Position numbers and translations under genes: made by a program
Assembly: GCA_001657325.1 (NCBI GenBank)
Contig: LWRO01000001.1
Coordinates: forward strand, 62,001 to 126,000
Length of the DNA stretch: 64,000 nt
Direction: 5' to 3'
Source of the DNA: Geitlerinema sp. BBD 1991-9
Lineage (GTDB): Bacteria; Cyanobacteriota; Cyanobacteriia; Cyanobacteriales; Geitlerinemataceae
Shown: positions 26,231-35,351 of the stretch, piece after piece
Layout of the letters: each line of letters opens with the position of its first letter
Numbering within the stretch: position 1 is the stretch's first letter
Notes under the pieces: generated by a model
The model's database searches: none
The model's input: the letters and a program-made list of their open reading frames with translations, nothing else
Told to the model about the DNA's origin: nothing

Positions 26231-28360
26231 CTAAGGCACTGCGGGCAACCGCCACTGTTTGATCGTTCGATCGAGACTGCCACTGAGCAAATAACGACCG
26301 TCTGGGGTAAACGTTAAACTCGTAACGGCCTTACCGTGACCGCGAAACGCATACTCTCGCGCTCCCGTTTTAAAGTTCCACAGGTAAATTGCACGACTGC
26401 CCCCGATCAAATAGTTGCCATCGGGGGAAAACGCCAGGGCGTAAGCGCGGACGCTATTGCGTTGGAGTCGATCGATCTCTGCCCCCGGAAACACGTTCCA
26501 CAACCGCACGGTGTTGTCGAGTCCGCTACTGGCGATCGTTCTTCCGTCTGGGGATAAAGCGACCGCTTCCACCGCACCTTCGTGGCCGGTCAGAGCGCGA
26601 AGCTGTACGCCTTTGTGGAGGTTCCAGACCCGCACGGTTCGATCGTCGCTAGCACTGACGAGGGTTTGGCCGTCCTTAGATAGGGCCAAACTATTGATGG
26701 GGGCGGTGTGTCCCCTCAACACGTGCAACGTCTGCCCACTCGTTACGTTCCAGACGCGAATCGTTCGATCGTCACTGGCACTGACGAGGGTTTGGCCGTC
26801 TGCCGAGACGGCTAAGGCGTTTACGGCCGCCGTATGTCCCGTTAAGGTGAGTTTGCGAATCCCCGTTCGCGTGTCCCACAACCGCACGGTGTTGTCGTCA
26901 CTGGCACTAATGATGGTGTTCCCGTCGGGTGTGAAGGCGATCGCGCGAATCCATCCTTCGTGAACGGTTCGCTCTTGCAGCAGAACGCCGTTCTTCAGAG
27001 AAATAATGCGAAGTGTGCTGAAACTTCCACTCGCGACGACGTTCGTTTTGGGCGACGCATCTAAGCTGTAGACGACTCCAGCATTGCGAGCGAGTACCGT
27101 GTCGAAAAACGAATTGCTCGGGAGGGCGATCGCGGGTAAGAGTGGATTCGAGGGAAACAAGCCGTAGCGCCAGTAGTTATAACCTTGGGTAACGGTCAAA
27201 ACCGCTGCAAGGGCAGCAGCAATGGGTTGCCAAGGGAGCGGACGGTGACGGTCAAATTGCGTGCTTCGCGTTCGGGAATAAGTGATGCGTCCTCCCGTCG
27301 TGCGAAAGGCCGAGCCAGTCGATCTCAAGTCTGACCCGCTCCCCCGCAGTCCGGAATCCACAGAACGGGAACGGGGGCTATGGGGGGGCGTTCGAAAGGT
27401 TGGCGGTGAGGGCGCTTTGTTCTGAAACGGCCAGCCCAACCCTGTTTTCGACGACGACATGGCCGCTTCGGCTTCGGCGAGGGACTGCAGGATCATTTGG
27501 GCGTGTTGCGGTCGATTCCCTGGAAACGGTGCCATCATGTAGTCGATCGCATCCGCAAGGGCGCTGGGAATATGAGAGGCGCTATCTCGCCACTGTAGCT
27601 TTCCAGTGCGCGGATGTTCGGGAAATTCCGTGGGCTTCTTCCCGGTCATCAGGTAGACGAAGGTTCGACCGAGGGCGTAAAAGTCTGACTGGGGAACCGC
27701 TTTTCCGTTAATTTGTTCGGGAGGGGTATAGCCGGCTGAGATAATTTCAGTAACGTTCTGTCCGCCGCCGACTTTGTTGAGGTAAGTTCCCGTCACTTCT
27801 CGCGCCGTGCCGAAGTCGATCAGCACCAGTTGCCCGTCAGGACGGCGCATGATGTTGTGGGGTTTAATGTCGCGGTGGAAGTAATGCTGTTTGTGGACTT
27901 GTTCGAGAATTTCGACAAGTTGTTTGAGCCATTCGACCGTTTGTTTTTTGTCGATGGGTTGGTTTTTGCGTTGTTCCAGCCACTCCGTCAGATTTAGCCC
28001 CTCAATTTTTTCCATGACCAGACAGTGAACGGGTTCGTCGCTGTTAGGTGGCCAGTAGATGAAGTAGCCGTCAGATTCGACTTTGGGAATGCCGGGATGG
28101 TGGAGGCGGCTGAGAACTTTGGCTTCTTGTTGAAAGAGGCTAACGGCTTTGGGGTGGTTTTTGTAGAGGACTTTGATGACTTTTAGCTGTTTCCCTTCAG
28201 CAGCTTCAAAGGTTTTGCCAAAGCCTCCGCTGCCCAATTGCCTCAGAACCCGATACCGATTTTGCAGCACCAAATCCGACCCACAGTGCGGACAGACGGG
28301 ATCTTTCGGATTGGGCTGTTCGGCAGGGTTAGGGCATCTGGGGTTAATGCAATAACTCAC
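26231..28360 (-). CDS. Serine/threonine protein kinase with WD40 repeats
   Basis: A 709-residue Hanks-type kinase. A short zinc-ribbon-like N-terminus (CINPRCPNP and CPHCGSDL) is followed by the kinase domain (about 36-310): GSGGFGKTF loop, VIKVL lysine, HRDIKPHNIM catalytic loop, DFGTAREVTG and TPPEQ. A Pro/Ser/Arg-rich linker, one membrane segment (about 380-400) and seven WD40 units (RTVRVWNL and similar endings) fill the rest. The arrangement suggests a cytosolic kinase linked to a beta-propeller on the other side of the membrane. I choose GTG 28360 because the conserved part begins there. No ligand or target can be inferred. Confidence 0.93.
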   Translation of the reverse strand: MSYCINPRCPNPAEQPNPKDPVCPHCGSDLVLQNRYRVLRQLGSGGFGKTFEAAEGKQLKVIKVLYKNHPKAVSLFQQEAKVLSRLHHPGIPKVESDGYFIYWPPNSDEPVHCLVMEKIEGLNLTEWLEQRKNQPIDKKQTVEWLKQLVEILEQVHKQHYFHRDIKPHNIMRRPDGQLVLIDFGTAREVTGTYLNKVGGGQNVTEIISAGYTPPEQINGKAVPQSDFYALGRTFVYLMTGKKPTEFPEHPRTGKLQWRDSASHIPSALADAIDYMMAPFPGNRPQHAQMILQSLAEAEAAMSSSKTGLGWPFQNKAPSPPTFRTPPHSPRSRSVDSGLRGSGSDLRSTGSAFRTTGGRITYSRTRSTQFDRHRPLPWQPIAAALAAVLTVTQGYNYWRYGLFPSNPLLPAIALPSNSFFDTVLARNAGVVYSLDASPKTNVVASGSFSTLRIISLKNGVLLQERTVHEGWIRAIAFTPDGNTIISASDDNTVRLWDTRTGIRKLTLTGHTAAVNALAVSADGQTLVSASDDRTIRVWNVTSGQTLHVLRGHTAPINSLALSKDGQTLVSASDDRTVRVWNLHKGVQLRALTGHEGAVEAVALSPDGRTIASSGLDNTVRLWNVFPGAEIDRLQRNSVRAYALAFSPDGNYLIGGSRAIYLWNFKTGAREYAFRGHGKAVTSLTFTPDGRYLLSGSLDRTIKQWRLPAVP

Positions 28361-28604
28361 GGATAGCAGCTGACCCGGTAGAGCAGTAAGGGGATGTGTC
28401 TTCACTATAGCTTGCTGCGATCGAGATAACTCTGAAGTTTTCGATCGCACTCCAAACGCACGGGATACAAGCCTCGCCGTTGCCCGGCGACTTTCTCTGA
28501 GATATGGTACACCGACGGGACTCCAAAGATAGCCGTTTAAAGTACAGTCTGTCTGGGTTGGGAAAACGTTCCTTTCAGGGGGGTAAACCTTTGGGACTCT
28601 TGTC

Positions 28605-28668
28605 GGCGAGTTCTAGGATACGCTAAAGGCCAGGATGGCGAGTTCTAGGATACGCTAAAGGCCAGGAT
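28605..28668. repeat. Tandem duplication, 2 x 32 bp
   Basis: The 32-base unit beginning GGCGAGTTCTAGGATACGCT occurs twice without mismatch at 28605-28636 and 28637-28668. It lies in a non-coding region and looks like a recent slippage duplication. Confidence 0.9.
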
Positions 28669-28828
28669 ACTGAAGGCCCTACGAGTCCAAAATTTGGGCT
28701 TCTCCACGGTGAAGAGTATCGATCGACGCTCTCAATTGACTCGAAACATGAGTACCCTCGTTTCATCGGCACTTCGGTTCTCTATGCCCTTCTGCGATCG
28801 GGGGGTCAATTCGCTCTTACAACGCTTC

Positions 28829-28861
28829 AACCCGAGAGGTTGGAGAGAACACTCTCGGGTT
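28829..28861 (-). terminator. Hairpin downstream of the small 28896 gene
   Basis: A perfect 10-bp stem (AACCCGAGAG with CTCTCGGGTT) and 13-base loop lie 34 bases past the stop of the minus-strand gene. No T run follows, so terminator function is likely but not certain. Confidence 0.5.
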
Positions 28862-28895
28862 GGAGGAGCGATGGGCTGGGTCGATCGAGGGGCGT

Positions 28896-29102
28896 TTACG
28901 GGCGAGATCGGCTGAGATTGGGGAGAAAGACGGTGACCGATTCGCCGTCGTCGTTTGTCAGGTGGTGAGGCGCAAATTCACACCGATCTCCTTGGCGAAA
29001 TCGATTGCGAGTGGAAGTGTCGCGCTTCCAGGGAGTTGCGGTACTTTCGGCACTTAACAGCGCGGGAATCGCGCGATCGAGCGCAACGACAGATTGAGCC
29101 AT
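28896..29102 (-). CDS. Possible small conserved-type protein
   Basis: A 68-residue open frame with a near-ideal ribosome site, GGGAGGT nine bases before ATG 29102, and a 10-bp hairpin after the stop. The protein has a hydrophobic start (VVALDRAIPALL), a basic middle and a compact end with GDRCEFAPHHL and ESVTVFLPNLS, which looks like folded protein and not random sequence. I do not recognise it. It sits alone between panB and the kinase. Overlapping frames on the plus strand lack start signals. Confidence 0.45.
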   Translation of the reverse strand: MAQSVVALDRAIPALLSAESTATPWKRDTSTRNRFRQGDRCEFAPHHLTNDDGESVTVFLPNLSRSRP

Positions 29103-29469
29103 CTTGCATTGACCTCCCTCAGACTGGGTAATTTTTCCCCGTCGAAACGGATAGACTTCGAGGGGTTAACATTGGAAAAAACACGATAACAAAAGTGCAA
29201 CCCAATGTTTTGGAAATACCGTGAATCTTTTGAATTGAAGTTCGTCGGTATGGTTGAATATCGGTTTCCAACACCTTCACTATAACGTAGTGCTGGTTTG
29301 AGATGTTGTAGGTTGAGTCAAAAATTTACAAACCCGTCGATCGAGGAAACAAAATGTTTTGTATCCGTATTTTTGACGATAAACCTAATGCGATCGATGA
29401 ATTTTTTGCGTAATATTATTGAATCAACAAGTTCGGGATCGGCTCGTTTGCCGCGATCCCCATCATGAA
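29103..29469. other. Intergenic stretch with a possible 19-codon frame
   Basis: The region between panB and the 28896 gene is moderately AT-rich. The only suggestive item is a short frame at 29354-29413 (plus), preceded by GAGGA and reading MFCIRIFDDKPNAIDEFFA. This may be chance. No RNA gene is recognisable. Confidence 0.35.
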
Positions 29470-30246
29470 TTACTGGCAATTGCGTCGCCCCCGCACGTCA
29501 TCGCTATAACGGCGAACGGCCTCCGTAATAGTATCTTGCAAATTTGCATAAACTTTGGCAAACGGTGGCTGTCGATCCGACCAGCCCAACAAATCGTGAG
29601 TGACTAAAATTTGTCCGTCGCACGCATTGCCTGCCCCAATTCCAATCGTTGGAATGCTTAATTTTTGGGAAATCGTCGTTGCGAGAGTTGTATCGAGGTG
29701 TTCGAGAACGATGCTGAACGCTCCGGCTTCCTGGAGTGCGAGAACTTCGCTCGACAACCGCGATTCGTCTTCTTTCGTTGTCCCCTGCTTGCGATAACCC
29801 AATTGATGCACCGATTGCGGTGTCAATCCAACGTGACCCATAACGGGAATCCCCGCACGAACCAGAAACGCAACGGTTTCGACCACGGCCGCATATCCTC
29901 CTTCGAGTTTAACAGCCGAGGCTCCTGTTTCCTTCAATACGCGCCCAGCCGATCGAAGCGCTTGCTGGGGACTTTCTTGATAGGTTAAAAATGGCAAATC
30001 CACCACCACGAGGGCTCGTTTGACGCCGCGACTCACAGCCTTAGCGTGGTGAAGCATTTCATCGAGGGTCAGGGGCAACGTGGTTTCGTACCCCAGCACG
30101 ACTTGAGCCAGGGAGTCCCCCACCAACAGCACGTCTACACCCGCTTCGTCCAGCACTTTGGCACTGGCGTAATCCCATGCCGTCAACGCCACGATCGATC
30201 GATTTTCTCGCTTCCAACGGATCAACGTGCGGGGGGTAACGACCAT
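29470..30246 (-). CDS. panB: 3-methyl-2-oxobutanoate hydroxymethyltransferase
   Basis: Adds a hydroxymethyl group from methylene-THF to ketoisovalerate, giving ketopantoate on the way to pantothenate and CoA. The 258 residues show the barrel markers [64 protein letters not shown]-like (here LGYRKQG), LEHL and [16 protein letters not shown]. Mg-binding acidic residues are in GDS and VDLPF. No panC is adjacent. The gene appears to be transcribed alone. Confidence 0.96.
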   Translation of the reverse strand: MVVTPRTLIRWKRENRSIVALTAWDYASAKVLDEAGVDVLLVGDSLAQVVLGYETTLPLTLDEMLHHAKAVSRGVKRALVVVDLPFLTYQESPQQALRSAGRVLKETGASAVKLEGGYAAVVETVAFLVRAGIPVMGHVGLTPQSVHQLGYRKQGTTKEDESRLSSEVLALQEAGAFSIVLEHLDTTLATTISQKLSIPTIGIGAGNACDGQILVTHDLLGWSDRQPPFAKVYANLQDTITEAVRRYSDDVRGRRNCQ

Positions 30247-30484
30247 ACGGCAACAACGATGAAGTAAACGAACGCTAATGTCAGTTTAGCGAAAAGCGCC
30301 CTTGGAAAGGACGCGATATCCTAGAGAGGGACGAGGTAGCGGTCGATCGACTCGAGGTCAAAACCGAGGAATTTCTCGGGTGACATCCCCAGTTTCTGAT
30401 GTTTTTTGGACTTTAGCGACCGTTTGACGATCGGTTCGCATCTATCTGAACGTTTTCAGCTTTAGAGTTTAAGTTGCAATCGCC

Positions 30485-32524
30485 GTGTTTCAACGCTCGC
30501 GTATCATCAAACTGCTCGACCTCCGTTCTTTGCAGACAATCGTTGCCCTTTCGCTCGTCTTGCAACTGTCGGTATTCGCGGGGATTGTCGGCTATCTAAG
30601 CTATCAGCAGGGACAGCACGCCGCACGGGACTTGGGTACCCAACTCCAAAATCAAGTCAGTCGCCGCATCGCTCAACACCTCGAAGATTACCTCGAAACG
30701 CCACGTCAACTCACGGGTATTAATGTCGCTGCCGTCGAAACGGGACTGCTCGACCTCGAAGACCTCCGTTCGATCGAACGCTACTTCTGGAAACAGATGC
30801 AGACCTTCAACGTCAGCACGATTCACTTGATCCGGGCGGACGGACAGTTTATCGGTGTGGGCCGTCGCGCGGATAACAGTCTCTCGTTAACCGTCCGAGA
30901 GTCCGACGCACCCTTGCTGCAAGAATATCAATTAACCTCCCAGGGCGATCGAGGCACCCTCACCAACGAATTTGAAGACTTCGACCCGCAACGCGAAGCC
31001 GCCTACATCGACGCTGCTAACGCCCAAGCACCCGTTTGGAGACGGGTTGATGCGCCGTTAAATCGATCGGAACTCGCCGCCCTGGCCGCGAGTTACCCCC
31101 TCTACGACGAGGGTGGAACCCTCTTGGGCGTGATGGGCGCTTCGCTGCGCTTGTCAGAAATCGATCGATTCTTGCGAGAGCTTAAGATCGGAACGTCCGG
31201 ACAGGCTTTCACGCTCGATCGAAGCGGCCGACTCATTGCCAGCTCTGGCACGGATGCTTTATTGTCGGCGACCGAGCGACCGATTACCGACTTACCCGCC
31301 ACGGATAGCCGCGATCGAATCATCCAAGCAGCCGCCTTGCACCTAATCCGACAGTTCGGCTCTCTGTCAAACGTCAAAGAAGCGGAAATCTTAGAATTCT
31401 CCCTCAAAAACCGCCTCTACTTTCTGCAAGTTTTCCCCTTTCAAGACGAATGGGGTCTCGACTGGATTGTTGTTGTGACTGTTCCCCAAGCAGATTTTAT
31501 GGAGATCGTTTGGACGAACGCTCGCACCTCGGCAATTCTGTCCGTTGTCGCGTTCGCGATCGCCGTCTTCGTCAGTTGGCAGATCGCTCGATCGATGACT
31601 CGTCCAGTTGTCCGTGTGACGGAAGCGCTGCGGAAACTCGGCCGGCAATGGCAGATCCCTGTCTTTCTCGATTTCGCACCAGGAGGTTGGATCGCCCGAA
31701 CTCGGGAATTTAAAAGACTCCTGCAAGCTTTCAACTCGACGGCTGCCCAACTCCAAAAGACGGTTCGGGAATTGGACTCGGCAAACGCGGCCCTGCGAGA
31801 AACCGATCGACTGAAAGACCTATACCTCCAAAACCTCGTTGAAGAGTTTCAAACGCCCATTTGTAACACCCTAGACAGTACGAAAAAACTCCTCGAATAC
31901 CGAGATCGATATTCACCCGAGGACGTACAACGCTTCGAGCGCTTCGTTCGATCGAACAAGCGTCTCCTCGAGTTCTTGCAAGAGATTTCAGACCTTACGA
32001 AACTCCACTCCGGACAACTCCAACCGGATATTCGATCGGTCGATCTCCACGCCTGTCTCGATTTCGTCGTGGAAAACCACCGTTCGGATCTCGAAGTGGC
32101 TGCGTTAGAACTCAAGCGTCGGGATTTTCCGCCGCCACTCTACGTGCGAGCCGATCGAAATTTGCTCGAGCAAGTCCTGTCGATCGTTCTCGAAAACGCC
32201 ATTCAATTCACCGAACGCGGTTCGATCGCCGTTGAAACCTCGATTACAACCCCAGTTGGCAAAGCCAGTTATCACGAACTCCCAGAAGCGCTCGTGACGA
32301 TCTCCGATACGGGAATCGGCATCGATCCCAGTCAGCAGGACAAGCTCTTTCAGCCGTTTGCCAAAATTGAAGGCTGTCCCGAACACTGTCGCGGCCCGGG
32401 GTTGGGTTTGTCGATCGCCCACAGTTTCTTGGCGTTGATGGGCGGCAGGATCGCCGTGGAAAGTGCGGGTCAGGGTCAGGGGACGACCGTTAGAATCGTC
32501 CTCCCAATCGGGGGCTTATCTTGA
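30485..32524 (+). CDS. Membrane sensor kinase-like protein lacking the phospho-acceptor His
   Basis: A 679-residue sensor. Membrane helix 1 (about 17-37) is followed by an extracellular Cache-type sensing region (about 40-340), helix 2 (about 346-366), a HAMP-like segment and a coiled coil, then the kinase core. The DHp helix reads NLVEEFQTPI where NMSHELRTPL is expected, so the phosphorylated His is Glu453. The ATPase half is intact: LENAIQFTERG, ISDTGIGI and GPGLGLSIAHS. It may act on a partner or as a sensor scaffold, or phosphorylate unusually. GTG 30485 is the start. No response regulator is nearby. Confidence 0.85.
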   Translation: MFQRSRIIKLLDLRSLQTIVALSLVLQLSVFAGIVGYLSYQQGQHAARDLGTQLQNQVSRRIAQHLEDYLETPRQLTGINVAAVETGLLDLEDLRSIERYFWKQMQTFNVSTIHLIRADGQFIGVGRRADNSLSLTVRESDAPLLQEYQLTSQGDRGTLTNEFEDFDPQREAAYIDAANAQAPVWRRVDAPLNRSELAALAASYPLYDEGGTLLGVMGASLRLSEIDRFLRELKIGTSGQAFTLDRSGRLIASSGTDALLSATERPITDLPATDSRDRIIQAAALHLIRQFGSLSNVKEAEILEFSLKNRLYFLQVFPFQDEWGLDWIVVVTVPQADFMEIVWTNARTSAILSVVAFAIAVFVSWQIARSMTRPVVRVTEALRKLGRQWQIPVFLDFAPGGWIARTREFKRLLQAFNSTAAQLQKTVRELDSANAALRETDRLKDLYLQNLVEEFQTPICNTLDSTKKLLEYRDRYSPEDVQRFERFVRSNKRLLEFLQEISDLTKLHSGQLQPDIRSVDLHACLDFVVENHRSDLEVAALELKRRDFPPPLYVRADRNLLEQVLSIVLENAIQFTERGSIAVETSITTPVGKASYHELPEALVTISDTGIGIDPSQQDKLFQPFAKIEGCPEHCRGPGLGLSIAHSFLALMGGRIAVESAGQGQGTTVRIVLPIGGLS

Positions 32525-32535
32525 GTCGTCTCGTC

Positions 32536-32817
32536 TCAACGCCATTCCTCCAAAACTTCCACGGATTCGGGAATTTCCATTTCTTCCTGTTCCTGCAACG
32601 ATTTCCACCCCGCCCGCCACTGCTGGCGATCTTTCAGCACCTTGGCGTTGATCCAAAACCGCACTTGCGAGTCGCACGATGCCATCATCTCCGCGAAGAC
32701 GAACGCGCCCTCGTTTTTCCGACTGACGACCTGGAAGTGTCGCCATCCCCACGTCTTTTGTGCCGCCGTCCACTTCGACCCCACGAGATGCGGGAATTTT
32801 GGTTTGTTTTTGGCCAC
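32536..32817 (-). CDS. TIGR02450 family Trp-rich small protein
   Basis: A 93-residue protein with the family signature: GSKWTAAQKTWGWRHFQVV, then FAEMMASCDSQVRFWINAKVLKD and WRAGW. Tryptophans are spaced through the first 70 residues. The family is widespread in cyanobacteria and marine bacteria without a known function. It starts three bases after the rhomboid gene stops, so the two are an operon, and it is convergent with the sensor gene. Confidence 0.88.
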   Translation of the reverse strand: MAKNKPKFPHLVGSKWTAAQKTWGWRHFQVVSRKNEGAFVFAEMMASCDSQVRFWINAKVLKDRQQWRAGWKSLQEQEEMEIPESVEVLEEWR

Positions 32818-32820
32818 GAC

Positions 32821-33405
32821 TTAACTCCGAAACCGTTTGCGCGGCAGCGTTGCCGCTGCTAAAATTCCACCCAGCAAGCCGAAGAAATGACCTTCCCACG
32901 ACACCCCCGGTTGACCCGGTAGCACGCCGACCACTAAACCACCGTAGAAAAAAACAACCAAGAGCGATAGGGCGATCGACTGAAAACTGCGCTCGAACAA
33001 ACCGCGCAACAGGAGAAAGCCGAGATAGCCGAATACGACGCCACTAGCGCCGATGTGAAATCCCGGCGAGCCAAATATCCAAACACCGAGTCCGCTCGCG
33101 AGCATCACCACAGCGGTGACGAAGAAAAAGTCGCCAATGCCCCGTACCATGACCAGCCAGCCCAACACGAGAAACGGAAACGTGTTGGATAGCAAGTGTG
33201 CGAAGTTGCCGTGTAGAAACGGCATCAACAAAATACCGCGCAAGGATTCCGGGTGACGCGGTAGAATACCGAGTCGATCGAGTTGACCGTTGAAGATCAG
33301 TCGATCGATCAGTTCTGAAATCCACATGGCAGCGACAAAACCGCCGAGGATGACACCGTGGCGTTTGAGTTCTCGGGCGATCGCCTGGGGATCTTCTTGA
33401 CGCAT
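32821..33405 (-). CDS. Rhomboid family intramembrane serine protease
   Basis: A 194-residue, about six-helix membrane protease. The catalytic Ser121 is in HIGASGVVFGYLGF and His173 is in WEGHFFGLLGG. HGNFAHLLSNTFPFL (about 65-79) supplies the conserved HxxxHLxxN motif. I start at ATG 33405. The longer frame upstream runs through a 15-bp tandem duplication and is not conserved-looking. It overlaps nothing and precedes the Trp-rich gene by three bases. Substrates unknown. Confidence 0.9.
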   Translation of the reverse strand: MRQEDPQAIARELKRHGVILGGFVAAMWISELIDRLIFNGQLDRLGILPRHPESLRGILLMPFLHGNFAHLLSNTFPFLVLGWLVMVRGIGDFFFVTAVVMLASGLGVWIFGSPGFHIGASGVVFGYLGFLLLRGLFERSFQSIALSLLVVFFYGGLVVGVLPGQPGVSWEGHFFGLLGGILAAATLPRKRFRS

Positions 33406-33677
33406 CGACTTGATATTTAACGGTTGAAGAGCAAGTGCGTCCCGAGTGTTTCGAGATCGAGTGTTTCGAGATCGAGGCGGAAAAGCCTTAGAGTCCGGGG
33501 TGGGTACGAGACAAACATGACTCGACTGCATTTCGATCGGACAGCTTGGGTTGACCAGCTACATACCCTTCTCAGGTTAACAGGTTTGCCCGACTTCGAT
33601 CGTTCCCCACACCATCGAAGAAAACGGTACAATGCTTTCAAAGTGCGAACGCTTCTCAAAGATTACGAGGCAACGTT

Positions 33678-33917
33678 ATGGAAACTCTGCCCCTAACTAA
33701 AGACAACGTGGAAAAGGTTTTAGACGAACTGCGTCCCTATCTAATGGCTGACGGTGGCAACGTCGAACTGATGGATATCGAAGGTCCCATCGTTAAACTG
33801 CGCCTGCAAGGGGCGTGCGGGTCTTGCCCGAGTTCTGCCATGACGCTGAAAATGGGCATCGAACGCCGCCTGCGCGAATATATTCCCGAGATCTACGAAG
33901 TCGAACAGGTTCTCTAA
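33678..33917 (+). CDS. nfuA: NFU-domain iron-sulfur scaffold protein
   Basis: A 79-residue single NFU domain carrying a transient iron-sulfur cluster between subunits. The CxxC is GACGSCPSS (Cys47, Cys50), and [15 protein letters not shown] is the typical first part. Its length matches the free-standing cyanobacterial form (called NifU-like or NfuA), which supplies clusters for photosystem I and other proteins. It is followed by a bidirectional terminator and is convergent with raf1. Confidence 0.94.
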   Translation: METLPLTKDNVEKVLDELRPYLMADGGNVELMDIEGPIVKLRLQGACGSCPSSAMTLKMGIERRLREYIPEIYEVEQVL

Positions 33918-33954
33918 GTATCTTTTCGCCTCCCCAATGTCGAATTGACAAGAA

Positions 33955-33990
33955 CGATCGAAGTCGAGGGATTCCCCTCGACTTCGATCG
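33955..33990. terminator. Bidirectional hairpin between nfuA and raf1
   Basis: A perfect 16-bp stem (33955-33970 with 33975-33990) with loop ATTC lies between two convergent genes. T tracts are poor, but position and symmetry fit a shared terminator. Confidence 0.65.
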
Positions 33991-34082
33991 AGCGAGCAAT
34001 CTAGAAATCTCCCAACATCCGATCGATACTGTCAGAAGACGACGATATCGCGTTCAGATTTCTGATGCCCGCTTTTCAGCTT

Positions 34083-35159
34083 TCAATCGTCCATTTGCCA
34101 AGGTTGAAGGATGTTACTTTCGTCCAAAATGCGTTTGGGGCGCAGCACGACCACTACTCGAGCGAGAACGTCAGCGTTCGGTGTTTCGGGGAACCAAGCA
34201 ATTTCAAGCCCGTTGCCGGTTTCGGCGAGAAAGTAGCTGTTGGGATTCCACTGACGATCCGATCGATCGACTAAAACTAACATCATTTCGTCACTGCCCT
34301 CTGGGGCGTTAGGCAAGTCTGCACTATGGGTAAATAGGGCAACAGGATCGCCGGCTTGGAGAACCGCTTGCCAACCGGGAATCGGGACACAGACGGTTTG
34401 GGAAGCGACAGTGGTCACGCGAAACGGCTCGATCGATTCGACTTGCGGCACCGACTCCATTGCCGAAGCCGATAACGGGAGTGTGCCTGCCACGGGAACG
34501 ATACGGGGAAGTTCGAGTTCTTCGTCCACACGATAAAGCGGTAACAGTGGTGCTTTGCGTTGTGGTGGCGCGCTAATTTCGCTGAGGAGGGTTTCGAGTT
34601 GCAATCGCGCCCCGGCCGTTTGCGCGAATTTGAGTCCTCGAGCAATGGGGCGAGTCCGTTCGGCGAGATCTTTTTTCTGTCTGGCCTGTCGCCAACATTG
34701 GTAAGCGACGGCATCTCCCGGTTTACGGGTGAACCCTTCAGGCAATTTGGACAGTCGATCGATCGCTTTCACAGCTCGCGTGACGTCGTGAGCGCTGTCG
34801 ATGTCGAGTTGTTTTTCCCAAGCCAGTTCTACAGCTTCTGCCCGCTGTGTTTGGTTGAGGACGCGGAACTCGTAGAGAACGTCGCTTCGCGGACCTTCAC
34901 AGTACGCTCGGACGGCATCGGAAACGCCTTCCTTGACGATGCTGTCGTAAACTTGGGCGGCAACGATCACTTGGTTTTGAACAGCAGTCTCGAAACCGGT
35001 TTCTTCAAAGATATTTTGGGGATCGTATCCGGCTTTGTGGAGTTGGTAGCAAGCTTTCCCCCATGCAATCCAGTTTCCGTCTTTGTGGCGTAACGATCGC
35101 AAAAGGGCGAGGATTTCGTCTTCAGAGAGTTCGATTCGATCGAAGGTGTGTTCGCTCAT
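34083..35159 (-). CDS. raf1: RuBisCO accumulation factor 1
   Basis: Assembly chaperone that dimerises RuBisCO large subunits before small subunits bind. The 358 residues fit the family. The N-terminal helical domain shows LLRSLRHKDGNWIAWGKACYQ (described in part) and IFEETGFE. The middle has LPEGFTRKPGDAVAYQCWRQA. A Pro-rich linker then leads to the C-terminal beta domain (PGWQAVLQAGDPVALF). I use ATG 35159, as the longer frame adds unrelated sequence. It is divergent from the ccmO-type gene across 192 bases, a carbon-fixation pairing. Confidence 0.93.
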   Translation of the reverse strand: MSEHTFDRIELSEDEILALLRSLRHKDGNWIAWGKACYQLHKAGYDPQNIFEETGFETAVQNQVIVAAQVYDSIVKEGVSDAVRAYCEGPRSDVLYEFRVLNQTQRAEAVELAWEKQLDIDSAHDVTRAVKAIDRLSKLPEGFTRKPGDAVAYQCWRQARQKKDLAERTRPIARGLKFAQTAGARLQLETLLSEISAPPQRKAPLLPLYRVDEELELPRIVPVAGTLPLSASAMESVPQVESIEPFRVTTVASQTVCVPIPGWQAVLQAGDPVALFTHSADLPNAPEGSDEMMLVLVDRSDRQWNPNSYFLAETGNGLEIAWFPETPNADVLARVVVVLRPKRILDESNILQPWQMDD

Positions 35160-35351
35160 TAGCGCAATAGTTCTGAGATTCAGACGGTTTGACAGTGGAC
35201 GGATGTCCGCTCTCGATCGTCCCGTTAACGCAGCAACGGTTCGATCGAGCTTTCGGAAGTATTGCCGATACAATATGTATAAAGCACACTGTATCAAGAA
35301 CAGCGGTAGAATTCCCAAGCCGTTCGAATCGCCCCACGGAACCGAGTTTCA

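Larger units (their letters stand above)
28361..28895. other. Gene-free stretch upstream of the kinase gene
   Basis: This holds the kinase promoter region, a duplicated 32-bp block (28605-28668) and a hairpin (28829-28861). Short open frames on the plus strand have no ribosome sites and look like chance. I see no tRNA or known RNA. Confidence 0.5.

Noticed and set aside
28694-29057. Two overlapping plus-strand frames before panB
   Set aside because: No ribosome site, odd composition and overlap with the minus-strand gene that has full signals.
33440-33470. Tandem 15-mer CGAGTGTTTCGAGAT as a regulatory site for the rhomboid gene
   Set aside because: Only two copies, probably a local slippage duplication. 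It only explains the false N-terminal extension of the rhomboid frame.
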